22,840 bases of DNA. Origin: a virus. The notes beneath the pieces are model-generated. The model made no database searches. It saw only the letters and a program-made list of their open reading frames with translations, and was not told where the DNA came from. Below are positions 1 to 7,506 of this stretch, one piece after another. How positions within the stretch are numbered: position 1 is the first letter of the stretch; each line of letters starts with the position of its first letter. The DNA is taken from positions 1 to 22,840 of the IMG/VR virus record IMGVR_UViG_3300033149_005032; one strand, given 5' to 3'. The position numbers were made by a program, and so were the translations under genes.

Positions 1-44
1 GCAATTTCCCATTTTTTCTGTCTTTCTTTTTCTGTTTCCGGCAT
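1..44 (-). CDS. Partial hypothetical protein (5' end only, runs off the window)
   Basis: An open frame begins with ATG at 44 and reads about 14 codons (MPETEKERQKKWE...) before the window ends. An AGGAG lies at 60-56, eleven bases upstream, which is a little far. A second ATG at 52 in another frame is also open, but it sits only two bases from AGGAGT and gives a very lysine-rich peptide. The first is preferred on composition. It follows the terminator-like hairpin at 79-152. No function can be assigned. Confidence 0.35.
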   Translation of the reverse strand, partial: MPETEKERQKKWEI

Positions 45-78
45 TCTTTCATATACTCCTAATTTAATTATTCCTGCA

Positions 79-152
79 TAAAAAAAAGAGCCAACTCAAA
101 AAGACTCGATAATAAAGTCTTTTTAGATTGGCTCTCTAAAAATGGAGCTCTG
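79..152 (-). terminator. Terminator-like hairpin 1 with AGAGCT box
   Basis: Read on the minus strand: AGAGCTCC box, short A/T spacer, GAGCCAA arm, internal AAAAAGACT/AGTCTTTTT stem, TTGGCTC arm, then seven or more T. The arms (88-94 with 128-134, 98-106 with 116-124) pair perfectly. This is a classical intrinsic terminator shape downstream of the methyltransferase gene. It lies about 20 bases before the ribosome site of the next gene, leaving no promoter space. Its box and layout are shared with the elements at 7976-8036 and 10051-10114. Confidence 0.75.
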
Positions 153-266
153 TTTATTTATTTTTATTATAACACTTTCTTTAATTTTTACAAATTTACT
201 TCTTTAATCCTCCAGGATACCCTAAATTCAACCGTGGAGTGCCTCTCTTCTTGTATCTTTACATTC

Positions 267-779
267 TTAAGGTAACTGGTAGCCTATTATCCATTTACCG
301 CCTATAATTACACTTTTTTTAAAGTCATTTTGTGCCCATTCGCTTATATGGGCTTCATATTCGTTGTCAAACATTGTGCCCTGTCCACTTACATAATTGG
401 GGGTCGATACTATCCAATGCTTGGCTTTCTTGAGTATTTCAAGTCCTTTTTCTTTTTCTATATGTTCGACAACATCCATGAATAATACCAGATCATAATT
501 CGCTAATATTCCATCGTTTTTAGTTATGTCCTGGTTATAAATATTATTATAAATTATAGTATACCAGGGTAGTTTTATATATCCTTCAAAAATTTCTATT
601 GCGTCTATCCGTTTTTTCCACTCTTCCGGATATAACCGGCCTTGCCAGACTTCGAGATATTCCCTTAACAAAAAACCCCATTTCCCGAAACCGGAGCCTA
701 CGTCAAGGATAGAATCCGGATTGATTTTCATTATTAAATCAATTACCGGACTGATTATATTGGGCCTACCTGATGGCAT
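267..779 (-). CDS. Class I SAM-dependent methyltransferase
   Basis: A 170-aa protein with the SAM-binding motif I ILDVGSGFGKWG at residues 24-35 and an acidic residue at the end of the next strand (IDAIEIFE, about 58-65). A motif IV-like strand YDLVLFMDVVEHI is at 95-107, and STPNY at 125-129 is typical of small phage or cell-surface methyltransferases. The substrate is not shown; a sugar, lipid or small-molecule hydroxyl is plausible given the adjacent glycosyltransferase (inference). The start follows AGGGGATTAGG, and the ATG comes right after the stop of the glycosyltransferase, so the two are likely co-translated. All three frames just past the stop stay readable for some 20 codons, so a frameshifted C-terminus cannot be excluded. 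Confidence 0.8.
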   Translation of the reverse strand: MPSGRPNIISPVIDLIMKINPDSILDVGSGFGKWGFLLREYLEVWQGRLYPEEWKKRIDAIEIFEGYIKLPWYTIIYNNIYNQDITKNDGILANYDLVLFMDVVEHIEKEKGLEILKKAKHWIVSTPNYVSGQGTMFDNEYEAHISEWAQNDFKKSVIIGGKWIIGYQLP

Positions 780-780
780 C

Positions 781-1722
781 CTAATCCCCTTTTATAATAT
801 CTTTAATTTGTTTTAACTGATTTTTAAGTGTCCAGCCCTTGCCGATAATCCAATTCCTATATTTACCGCTATTATATTCTTTACTCATTATTTTATTGGC
901 TGCCTCATCAATGGTATTGAAAATAGCCTTTTTGGGATATAATTCTTTGGCCCCTCTAAAATTATGGATCACCGGTTTGATTCCCCTGGCCATGGCCTCA
1001 AAAATTCCATATCCAAAACTTTCATGTATCGATGTATGAAGCAGGTAATTTTTATCTTCCCAAAATCCTCGCATATCATCGATCCAGCCGTAGAATTTTA
1101 CATTATCCTGCAGCCCCATTTCCTTGATCATATATTCCAGGTATATTTTATATCTCGAATCCTGGAAGGAACCGGCTACGTGCAGCATATATCTTTTATC
1201 AGTATTGTATAGTCCCTCAGTTAATTTCTTCAGTATCTGCAAGGCCATCTGGGGATTCTTTTTGTAGTTAATGAATCCAACCCAAGCTATATTATATCCG
1301 GGTTGCATTTTCTTCCAATGGGTAGAATTCAGGTCAATCCCATTAAAAATGATTTCTATTTTAACTTTCTTTTCAATATCCGGGATAAATATTTTCAGAA
1401 TTTCCCTGATATGAGGGGCTACCAGAATCAGTTTATCTACCACAGGCCAATTGATCTGTTTAGGAAAATCCGTAAATATCTCGTAGCTGTGAAGCCTGAT
1501 TATAATCTTTTTACCCTTGATCCCCTCGTAATTCGTCCCTATGATGGCCGTCTGATTACACCATTCCAGCCAGACAATATCAGCCCAGTCGATCGCATTA
1601 TATATTTCCTGTTGGGTCCTGATTATAAATTTCCTTATGGTATAATCGCCTGATAGTCCTTTGATTATTGGATCTATAAATTGGTCAAGTCCTGCCAGGC
1701 ATATAAAACCTATCTTTTTCAT
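781..1722 (-). CDS. Glycosyltransferase, GT-B fold (family 4-like)
   Basis: A 313-aa protein. The C-terminal half is a clear GT1/GT4 nucleotide-sugar domain: IIFNGID at 124-130, YNIAWVGFINYKKNP at 143-156, HVAGS at 181-185, NVKFYGWI at 207-214, and the E-x7-E motif ESFGYGIFE at 234-242 followed by a conserved small/Pro region. The N-terminal acceptor domain is short but carries the typical RLHSYEIF segment near 76-83. It should transfer a sugar from a nucleotide donor to an unknown acceptor in the cytoplasm. It abuts the methyltransferase gene on one side and has a Shine-Dalgarno site (GGAG) on the other. Phages use such enzymes on DNA, virion proteins or host surface polymers; the sequence does not say which. 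Confidence 0.85.
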   Translation of the reverse strand: MKKIGFICLAGLDQFIDPIIKGLSGDYTIRKFIIRTQQEIYNAIDWADIVWLEWCNQTAIIGTNYEGIKGKKIIIRLHSYEIFTDFPKQINWPVVDKLILVAPHIREILKIFIPDIEKKVKIEIIFNGIDLNSTHWKKMQPGYNIAWVGFINYKKNPQMALQILKKLTEGLYNTDKRYMLHVAGSFQDSRYKIYLEYMIKEMGLQDNVKFYGWIDDMRGFWEDKNYLLHTSIHESFGYGIFEAMARGIKPVIHNFRGAKELYPKKAIFNTIDEAANKIMSKEYNSGKYRNWIIGKGWTLKNQLKQIKDIIKGD

Positions 1723-1737
1723 TTATTACTCCTTTCA

Positions 1738-2052
1738 TTATGTTTCGAATTTTTCGCCTGATTCTCTACTGATCGCAATCCCCTGTTTGATAGCTTTTAA
1801 TTTTGCTGCTGCTTCGGATTTTTCATTGCCAGCTTTATAGGTATAACAAGTTCCGCTATCCCCATATTTCCAGCCTGGTTTATCATCTTTTCTACACTTC
1901 ATTAATGGCATTTTATTCCTCCCCTTTTTTTTCTTAATTCTCTCCTCTTCGTAAATCATAAAATCAACACCTGAAAATTTTTCAATAAGCTCCAGACTGC
2001 CATCAGGTTTTAAATAAGGATTTTTGTTTTTATCTTTTTTTCTTTTGGCCAT
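1738..2052 (-). CDS. Small phage protein with Cys-containing KPGWKYGDSG motif
   Basis: A 104-aa protein in two parts. Residues 1-47 are highly charged and lysine-rich. Residues 48-100 start with MPLMKCRKDDKPGWKYGDSG and contain CYTY, then an A/K-rich helix and QGIAI. I recognise the second part as a small domain often encoded in phage morphogenesis regions, sometimes alone and sometimes fused to head or protease proteins; its function is not established as far as I know. M48 could be an internal start, which would explain the low-complexity leader. The gene begins in a TAATG overlap with the stop of the JAMM-domain gene, so translation is coupled. Confidence 0.6.
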   Translation of the reverse strand: MAKRKKDKNKNPYLKPDGSLELIEKFSGVDFMIYEEERIKKKKGRNKMPLMKCRKDDKPGWKYGDSGTCYTYKAGNEKSEAAAKLKAIKQGIAISRESGEKFET

Positions 2053-2588
2053 TATTTATTCAACCACCTTTTATATTCTATGCCATATTTTTTGGCAAAT
2101 ATTTCCATTGCCTCATGGGTATGCTTTTGACTTGTCGCTTCTGTTGCAAATCTTATCGCTTCGTTATAATCAACTCCAGTATTTATTAACCTAGCGCGCT
2201 CCCTTTCATAAATCGTCTGATATTTATTCTGTAATATGCTATTTTCTATTTTGTAAAGATTTTTTACTTCGGCCCCGGAACCTGGGAATTTTGCATTATT
2301 TATTATTTTAACACTATATTCATATTTCGTCCCTACTGCCCTCACTTCAGTCCCTCTTTTGTACGCTCCCAGCATATTGAGATCATCACCGGAAAAACTG
2401 CTCCCGGAAGGATGATTATGCGTAAACAGCATATTATCAACATTCATTTGATCAAAATCTGTTGCTGTGAAATTTACATAATTTCTGGTGCCGGATTTTT
2501 TAAATATTATATTTCCTTCTCTATCGACTGCAATGCAATGTTCTATTTTTGCATCAGCATATTTTTTGTTAAATTTCTTTATTTCCAT
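2052..2588 (-). CDS. JAMM/MPN (RadC-like) domain phage protein
   Basis: A 178-aa protein. Residues about 12-95 form a RadC/JAB-like domain: IEHCIAVDREGNIIF at 15-29, then THNHPSGSSFSGDD, which fits the metal-binding JAMM signature H-x-H-x6-S-x2-D (H57, H59, S66, D69). The rest (about 100-178) is helical and charged and resembles the tail of gp7-associated head proteins. By family, JAMM domains are zinc metallopeptidases or isopeptidases, while in RadC-like proteins the activity is unclear. Placed directly after the head protein with a TAATG overlap, it may process head or scaffold proteins or be a delivered effector. The position is seen; the role is inference. Confidence 0.7.
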   Translation of the reverse strand: MEIKKFNKKYADAKIEHCIAVDREGNIIFKKSGTRNYVNFTATDFDQMNVDNMLFTHNHPSGSSFSGDDLNMLGAYKRGTEVRAVGTKYEYSVKIINNAKFPGSGAEVKNLYKIENSILQNKYQTIYERERARLINTGVDYNEAIRFATEATSQKHTHEAMEIFAKKYGIEYKRWLNK

Positions 2589-2956
2589 TAATGTTTTTCT
2601 CTTCCGGTTACCTTTGTGGGTATAAATCCAGGCCTGGCCGGCTCAGTAATCCCGATTTTGGGCATGGTTATTTGTGTTACGCTATCTTTTAGCTTAAAGT
2701 CCGCCGTAAAGTTATCTCTTATAAAATATGGTGTATTCTTATATCCTGCTATTTTAGAAGAATTTGCTTTTATCCAGTTCGCCGCCTTTTTGGGAATCCT
2801 CGAAATATACTTCGATTTGGAGATCTTCCCGGTTTTCATGAATTTAAGCGAATCTTTTTCATTTAGCATGATTGAGGTTGTATAGCATAAACAGCCTACA
2901 TGCCAGGTCATGAATATAAAGCCCTTCGGGTATTTGCCAGCCAGATCATCACACAT
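2588..2956 (-). CDS. SPP1 gp7/Mu F-like head morphogenesis protein, C-terminal fragment
   Basis: This frame carries the distal half of the Phage_Mu_F head-morphogenesis domain. CDDLAGKYPKGF is followed by a W-H...C-x-C segment (WHVGCLCY), the usual conserved end of that domain. Reading the same frame upstream past the nominal ATG gives LHLSASHPRLDM, which also belongs to the domain. The true coding segment therefore starts near 2985, inside the upstream fragment, and no ribosome site precedes the ATG. It is the out-of-frame continuation of the gene at 2908-3624. The last about 60 residues are a basic tail with MPKIGITEPARPGF. It is a fragment, or is made only by frameshifting. Confidence 0.7.
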   Translation of the reverse strand: MCDDLAGKYPKGFIFMTWHVGCLCYTTSIMLNEKDSLKFMKTGKISKSKYISRIPKKAANWIKANSSKIAGYKNTPYFIRDNFTADFKLKDSVTQITMPKIGITEPARPGFIPTKVTGREKH

Positions 2957-3624
2957 ATCAAGCCGGGGATGGGAAGCTGATAAATGTAAGAACTCCTGTA
3001 AATTCCCGCTCCCGGATGGTAGCCTCTGGCCGCCTTGCTCAGGACAAGTCTTTCCTCTTGCCTTACCCTTCTGAATAACCTGTTCGGCTCATTCAAATAT
3101 TGTTTAATATCCCCTGCAATCTCTGCCGCACTTCTCCCGGTAGATATACCCGAAGCGAGATAAAGTTCCAATTGATCTTTTGCTCCTTTGGTCAGATTCC
3201 AGACTCTTTCGCTCAAATTCATTCCGGCTGCGGTCCGGGCAAGGAAAGTATCCAGCGCCATCAGGTTTAGTTGATTAAACGATATGGGTATGTCATATCC
3301 GCTTAATTTTATTCCGTCTGTCCAGTTACCCACTAATTTATTATTCTTTAAATTAGCCATATCCCAATGGCTTATAATCCCTTCTTGTATATTGACCCGG
3401 ATATCTCTATTAAGTTTATTCAAGATTACATCTATTTGTTTTTCTATTCCTTTGTTTATTTTGTAGAAAGAGCCCTGGGATATTTTAGTCGGGTTTCTCA
3501 ATTCAAAGATAGCGGTTTTCATTGCTAAATCCTTAGACGCTTGGTTCAATACTGCTTCGATTTTCCTATTGTGCCTGATTATGTCCAGCATATTCCTGTT
3601 TTCAAATTGCTCTTCAATCCCCAT
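2908..3624 (-). CDS. SPP1 gp7/Mu F-like head morphogenesis protein, N-terminal part (frame-broken)
   Basis: A 238-aa reading frame matching the N-terminal two thirds of the gp7-type minor head protein. It has a helical start (IEEQFENRNMLDIIRHNRKI), then the segment with LSERVWNLTKGAKDQLELYLASGI near residues 156-179, SAAEIAGDIKQYLNEPNRLFRRV, and SKAARGYHPGAGIYRSSY near residues 195-212. In intact relatives this leads into a KNA-x-R-x-x-R-T-E segment and, some 35-40 residues later, the CD-x-L-x-G-x-Y-P end. Here about 35-40 codons are missing and the reading frame changes by -1 near 2980-3000. The tail IYQLPIPGLICV... is therefore probably nonsense. The start ATG lies in the last 11 bases of the dehydrogenase-like gene. 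Confidence 0.75.
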   Translation of the reverse strand: MGIEEQFENRNMLDIIRHNRKIEAVLNQASKDLAMKTAIFELRNPTKISQGSFYKINKGIEKQIDVILNKLNRDIRVNIQEGIISHWDMANLKNNKLVGNWTDGIKLSGYDIPISFNQLNLMALDTFLARTAAGMNLSERVWNLTKGAKDQLELYLASGISTGRSAAEIAGDIKQYLNEPNRLFRRVRQEERLVLSKAARGYHPGAGIYRSSYIYQLPIPGLICVMIWLANTRRALYS

Positions 3625-4411
3625 TCAAGGTCCCTTTCTCCAATAAATTCATATTTTCTTTATCGGCCATTATCGTTACTCTGGGTATAATTCCCTTTTT
3701 CCTTGCTGCCCTGATCAGAAATTTGATATCTTTGGAAAGACATTTGCCCCCTGCTCCCCGGTAACCATCGAATAATGGATCAAGGTGCATTGCGTTAATA
3801 TATTTGTCTAATTTAAAAGCCTCAAATAATTTATAATAATCTGCCCCGTATTTTTGGCATATATCGTATAACTCATTACCGAATACTACTTTTACGGTAT
3901 ATAAGCTATTCAGAGATACCTTTAATATTTCCGCTTCTACCGGACTCATCATTATTATTTTATTTTTATTGTCTACCACCGGTTTAAATAATTCTTTAAA
4001 TATTTCGCCTGTTTCTCTTTTTCTGGCCCCTATAATTATTTTGTCAGGGCAGATTTCATTTAAAAATGCTGTCCGCTCCCGCAAGAATTCAGGCAGATAT
4101 ACAAATTCTCTCTTATATTTTTTTATAAACTTATCAGTCATCCCCGGTATAATGGTAGATCTTATAGCAATAATTCCTTTTTTGTTTTTAGAGGTTATAT
4201 AATTTACCGCCATCTTGACATCTTCAAATATCATGTCGGCTTTGGTGGGTACACAAATAAAAACAATTTCGCACAAAGTTATATCGCAACCGAGCAATTT
4301 AGCTGGATCATATCGTTGAACAAAATGCCCCATATCTTCTAACAATTTGGCAAGGCTTTCACCGATAACTCCACAACCCACTATGCCAAGATTCATTCTT
4401 TTAAGCTTCAT
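3614..4411 (-). CDS. Short UDP-glucose/GDP-mannose dehydrogenase-like protein
   Basis: A 265-aa protein with an N-terminal Rossmann motif GIVGCGVIG (9-17), FICVPT (51-56), RSTIIPG (84-90) and YLPEFLRE (105-112). The central helix EAEILKVSLNSLY lies at 159-171, and the catalytic-cysteine motif GAGGKCLSKD at 219-228 puts C224 where the UDP-sugar dehydrogenase nucleophile sits. Family members are about 400-450 aa and oxidise a nucleotide sugar C6 alcohol to a carboxylate using NAD. This one stops just after the cysteine motif, lacking the C-terminal nucleotide-sugar-binding Rossmann domain, so activity is uncertain. It sits between portal and head-protein genes. The start follows GGAGAATCTT; M6 is an alternative start. 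Confidence 0.8.
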   Translation of the reverse strand: MKLKRMNLGIVGCGVIGESLAKLLEDMGHFVQRYDPAKLLGCDITLCEIVFICVPTKADMIFEDVKMAVNYITSKNKKGIIAIRSTIIPGMTDKFIKKYKREFVYLPEFLRERTAFLNEICPDKIIIGARKRETGEIFKELFKPVVDNKNKIIMMSPVEAEILKVSLNSLYTVKVVFGNELYDICQKYGADYYKLFEAFKLDKYINAMHLDPLFDGYRGAGGKCLSKDIKFLIRAARKKGIIPRVTIMADKENMNLLEKGTLNGD

Positions 4412-4437
4412 AAGATTCTCCTAATTTTGCTGTTTCG

Positions 4438-5754
4438 CTATTTTCTTTTTCCATTCTTTTGATATCTTCTTCTGACAGCTTCGTCCTGGCTCATTATCGC
4501 TTCCCCTCCGCGGGCCACCGATAAAGACTTTATCATTTCCGTTATGCTTTGTGGTAGAACTTCCCCGAATTGAATTGATACATCCAACTCCTCTAAACTC
4601 TTTTTAGATTTCACATCGGTTACTGATAATATTGCTTTTAATAAATTTATTCTTCTGGTCAATCCCTCTCCGAATATTTCCTCTTTGTCTTTTGCTTTTA
4701 GGATCGAATCCATGAAAAGGAATTTGAGAGCTTCGCCTGATGTCTTTGTCAGGCCTTGTACGTTATTGAAGGATAAATCAGGTGTAGAGGTTAGGGAGTA
4801 TATGATATCTTTTAAGGTCTTATATTCTAATTCAGTGGCTTCCGGTGCATGCTTCCAAGTTAAATAATCGGCATCGCCATATTCTATTTTGCCTTCTGCT
4901 CCAACTTCGCCTTCAAACTGTAATGTCTTGCCTATTTCTCCTTTTTCTGGTGGGTTTTTTATTTTGCCTTTTAATTTTATTATAGGTGCTCCAAAGTAAT
5001 CGTTAGTATCGGCAAATTTGCTAATCAACATTTCTACCCTATCAATTTCGCTTTGTACGTCTGCCCATTCCGGTTCGGCCTGCGCATAGTATATAACGGG
5101 GATCTTGCCATATAGATTATCTTTCTTCTCTACTTGCCAGGCTTCCTTTTTTATTCCGAAAATGAAATTTTCAGCAGTATAAATATCTACATGCTCATAA
5201 GTCTTTTCATCTGCACTTTCTAGTTTATACCGTCTCGTGAAGGTATCCAGATCGCCGTTATTGTCAAAATGGGCATATATCTCATCGCCATTCTTATCAC
5301 ATAACAGGACCACCTTGATATGTTTTACATTATCGCTATCAATTATTACATACCAAAGCTCGGCCACCTTCGTTTCCACAAATAGCCGGCGTGCTAGTTT
5401 TTTATTGAAATAATCTAATTTGTTTTTGTCCCAGACGTTATTTATCAAGTCAAAAGTTTCCTGGTATTTATCCTCTTTGTTATTCAATATTAGCTTGGCA
5501 GGTTCACCGAATAAGAAGGATACTGCCATATTAACAATTTTCTTTTGATATCGGATAACCAGTTTAGCCTGGGCAATTGTCTTTAGCGTTGCTCCTTTTC
5601 CAATGGTCTTTACTGGCCTATCGAGGATATCATGTTCTCCTTCGTACTGCTTTTCGTAAGTCTCGACTTTTCGTTCTACCGGGTCTTTACACAGAATGGT
5701 TGTTAACTTTGAAAAATCGCTTTCATACTTTTCTAAAATCTCTTTTATATTCAT
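4438..5754 (-). CDS. Phage portal protein, SPP1 gp6-like
   Basis: A 438-aa protein of the SPP1 gp6 portal family, which forms the dodecameric ring for DNA entry at one capsid vertex. Visible hallmarks are NIKEILEKYESDFSK at the start, YEGEHDIL near 37-44, and YQKKIVNMAVSFLFGEP near 69-85. A beta-rich wing follows, with IPVIYYAQAEPEW near 224-236 and the DRVEMLISKFADTNDYFGAP stretch. The conserved C-terminal helix region contains SLTSTPDLSFNNV. Length is in the normal range. A good AAAGGAGATC ribosome site precedes the ATG. It lies 67 bases after the terminase gene, the usual terminase-portal-head order. Confidence 0.9.
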   Translation of the reverse strand: MNIKEILEKYESDFSKLTTILCKDPVERKVETYEKQYEGEHDILDRPVKTIGKGATLKTIAQAKLVIRYQKKIVNMAVSFLFGEPAKLILNNKEDKYQETFDLINNVWDKNKLDYFNKKLARRLFVETKVAELWYVIIDSDNVKHIKVVLLCDKNGDEIYAHFDNNGDLDTFTRRYKLESADEKTYEHVDIYTAENFIFGIKKEAWQVEKKDNLYGKIPVIYYAQAEPEWADVQSEIDRVEMLISKFADTNDYFGAPIIKLKGKIKNPPEKGEIGKTLQFEGEVGAEGKIEYGDADYLTWKHAPEATELEYKTLKDIIYSLTSTPDLSFNNVQGLTKTSGEALKFLFMDSILKAKDKEEIFGEGLTRRINLLKAILSVTDVKSKKSLEELDVSIQFGEVLPQSITEMIKSLSVARGGEAIMSQDEAVRRRYQKNGKRK

Positions 5755-5821
5755 AATGATCTCCTTTCCTTTATTACTATACGTAATTCCTGTTATAGGA
5801 CTTTGCCCTCTTTATCTACTT

Positions 5822-7057
5822 TTAAAATATTCCTAGTTCCTGGGCGGTATAAGGTTTTTCTTCTTTCTTCTCGAAAATCCTGTCGTTAAGGATAAAATGA
5901 TTATTTTTATCCACCGGTTCATTAATGGCTATCCCGTCTTTATTCTTCTTCCACTGGTATAGTTGAATTTCATTAATTGCATTCTGGCATTTCCTGTCAA
6001 TTATAATTTCGAATTGTCTCATGTATTGAATACCAAAATTGACACTTCCCGGACCTTTCTTGGCCGCTAGGGCTTCTATGCCGTATCCTCTTAATTCTGC
6101 TATTGATTTAGGTTCGTTATCACATCTTATGTACTCTTTGTTTATTGTAGGTTTTAACTTATTTGCTATAAGATTATTGGTCAGGCCTAACTCGTAAATT
6201 ATCTCTTCCAGGATATATAATTTCTTCCCCTTTATAGCCTGTCTCCCTGCCGCTGTCGGGTCATTCGAATAGCCAAAATCCAGACCGTTATAGTAAGTAC
6301 CGAAAGTATTTTTAATCCCGGAAAGATCCTCAATTTTCCAATTAGTAAATATCAGATCCCCTAAAATTCCCCAGTTTCCTAAGGTATAAACTTCTCTATA
6401 ATATGGATCTTGCTCATTTTCTAATTCGTCTATATCGTCTTGTTCTAGGAATTTATTATCCTTATAGGTTGTCTTTAGAATCGATAACCTTTCATCATGA
6501 TATTCAAATTCCCCTTCTACCCAGTTTTGGAAGTATTCTTTAAATATCCAGTGGCTCCGGATAATAGGATTGAAACATAAAGTCATACGTTTTAATACTT
6601 TAGATCTACCTCTTAATCTTTTGTATAATTGCTTAATATCATCTCTTTTTGTCTCGGTTGCTTCCTCCACTATGATATCGGTAATAACGCCCTTTTCCGG
6701 TATTATTGATTTAAGTTTTTCAGCATCATCTAGCCCCCTAAAAAGAATTTGATATCCGGTAATACAGGTTATAGTCATTTCTGTTTTGTTAATTTTGAAT
6801 AATTTTTCTAAATTAAATTCTAATATAACTTTCCTAATTTCATTGAATACCGAGGTCCGCAGGGTATTTGCCGTATTCCTTATTACAAGATAATTTCTGC
6901 CACCTTCTAAAAGGTCAATTACGCACCTTTGAGAAATAAATACAGATTTTCCAGCAGAAGATCCACCGAAAAATATTTGTGTCCTAGTATTATTATCCAG
7001 GTATGGGATATAAACTTTATTAAATATTTTTTTAGAAATTTGTATATTAACATTCAT
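5822..7057 (-). CDS. Terminase large subunit (PBSX/Terminase_3 type)
   Basis: A 411-aa packaging motor with ATPase and nuclease. Walker A-like GGSSAGKS is at 31-38, and an adenine/arginine region LVIRNTANTLRTSV at 57-70. The Walker B strand and catalytic glutamate are in TDIIVEEATE (126-135), and the coupling motif FNPIIRSHW at 162-170. The RNase H-like nuclease begins with GLDFGYSNDPTA (258-269), with further acids at CDNEPKS (312-318) and near the C-terminal NHFILNDR. The start overlaps the small-subunit stop by four bases (ATGA). The frame past the stop (NILKVDKEGKVL in another frame) looks slightly coding-like but is too short to interpret. Confidence 0.95.
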   Translation of the reverse strand: MNVNIQISKKIFNKVYIPYLDNNTRTQIFFGGSSAGKSVFISQRCVIDLLEGGRNYLVIRNTANTLRTSVFNEIRKVILEFNLEKLFKINKTEMTITCITGYQILFRGLDDAEKLKSIIPEKGVITDIIVEEATETKRDDIKQLYKRLRGRSKVLKRMTLCFNPIIRSHWIFKEYFQNWVEGEFEYHDERLSILKTTYKDNKFLEQDDIDELENEQDPYYREVYTLGNWGILGDLIFTNWKIEDLSGIKNTFGTYYNGLDFGYSNDPTAAGRQAIKGKKLYILEEIIYELGLTNNLIANKLKPTINKEYIRCDNEPKSIAELRGYGIEALAAKKGPGSVNFGIQYMRQFEIIIDRKCQNAINEIQLYQWKKNKDGIAINEPVDKNNHFILNDRIFEKKEEKPYTAQELGIF

Positions 7058-7506
7058 TCGGTAAATTCCACTTTAATATTCAAATCTTTTGTTTCGTCCG
7101 CCTCCCCCATCATAAGCAGGTCGAGTTTACCCAGTTTTTCATAACAATTAACTATATCCTTTAATTGGCCTGTATTATTCACATCGATTATATTATTTGC
7201 TTTAAAATCTTTAATAACATTATTTAGGATGGCCTTTATTATATTTAATTGAGTCTTAATTTCGGCCCGGTAATTAGCCTTTGTATTAACTACCGCTTTG
7301 TCGGTTTTCTTTCCAAGAGATTTAGCGTTCTCAATATTCCTTTGATCCACCCTTTCTTTCCAGTTAAATTTTTTATACCAGTTCCAAAAAGTTCTCTCGG
7401 ATATATGAAACTTTAATGCAACTTTTCTGCAATTTTTAATAATGGCCGCTCCGCCCATACTATAAAAATATTCAAAGGCTTCGATATGTTTAAGTTTCTC
7501 TTTCAT
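7054..7506 (-). CDS. Terminase small subunit
   Basis: A 150-aa DNA-binding protein. An N-terminal helix-turn-helix of the phage-terminase type is visible: YSMGGAAIIKNCRKVALKFHI followed by SERTFWNWYKKFNWKERV near residues 34-52. A central helical oligomerisation region (about 75-130) and an acidic end follow, as in small terminases that recognise the packaging site. It overlaps the SLOG gene upstream and the large subunit downstream by ATGA four-base overlaps, so all three are translationally coupled. Assignment rests on the HTH type and on its position before the large subunit. Confidence 0.85.
   Translation of the reverse strand: MKEKLKHIEAFEYFYSMGGAAIIKNCRKVALKFHISERTFWNWYKKFNWKERVDQRNIENAKSLGKKTDKAVVNTKANYRAEIKTQLNIIKAILNNVIKDFKANNIIDVNNTGQLKDIVNCYEKLGKLDLLMMGEADETKDLNIKVEFTE

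Noticed and set aside
195-266. Coding-like frame after the methyltransferase stop (ending LNLGYPGGLKK)
   Set aside because: Could be a frameshifted C-terminus, but two different frames look equally plausible and the protein already covers the core fold; not enough to call a frameshift.
839-1653. Plus-strand open frames across the glycosyltransferase gene
   Set aside because: They are antisense shadows with no ribosome sites and no domain likeness; the minus frame is clearly coding.
5785-5825. Frame NILKVDKEGKVL after the terminase stop
   Set aside because: Too short to distinguish from chance; the terminase reaches a normal length without it.
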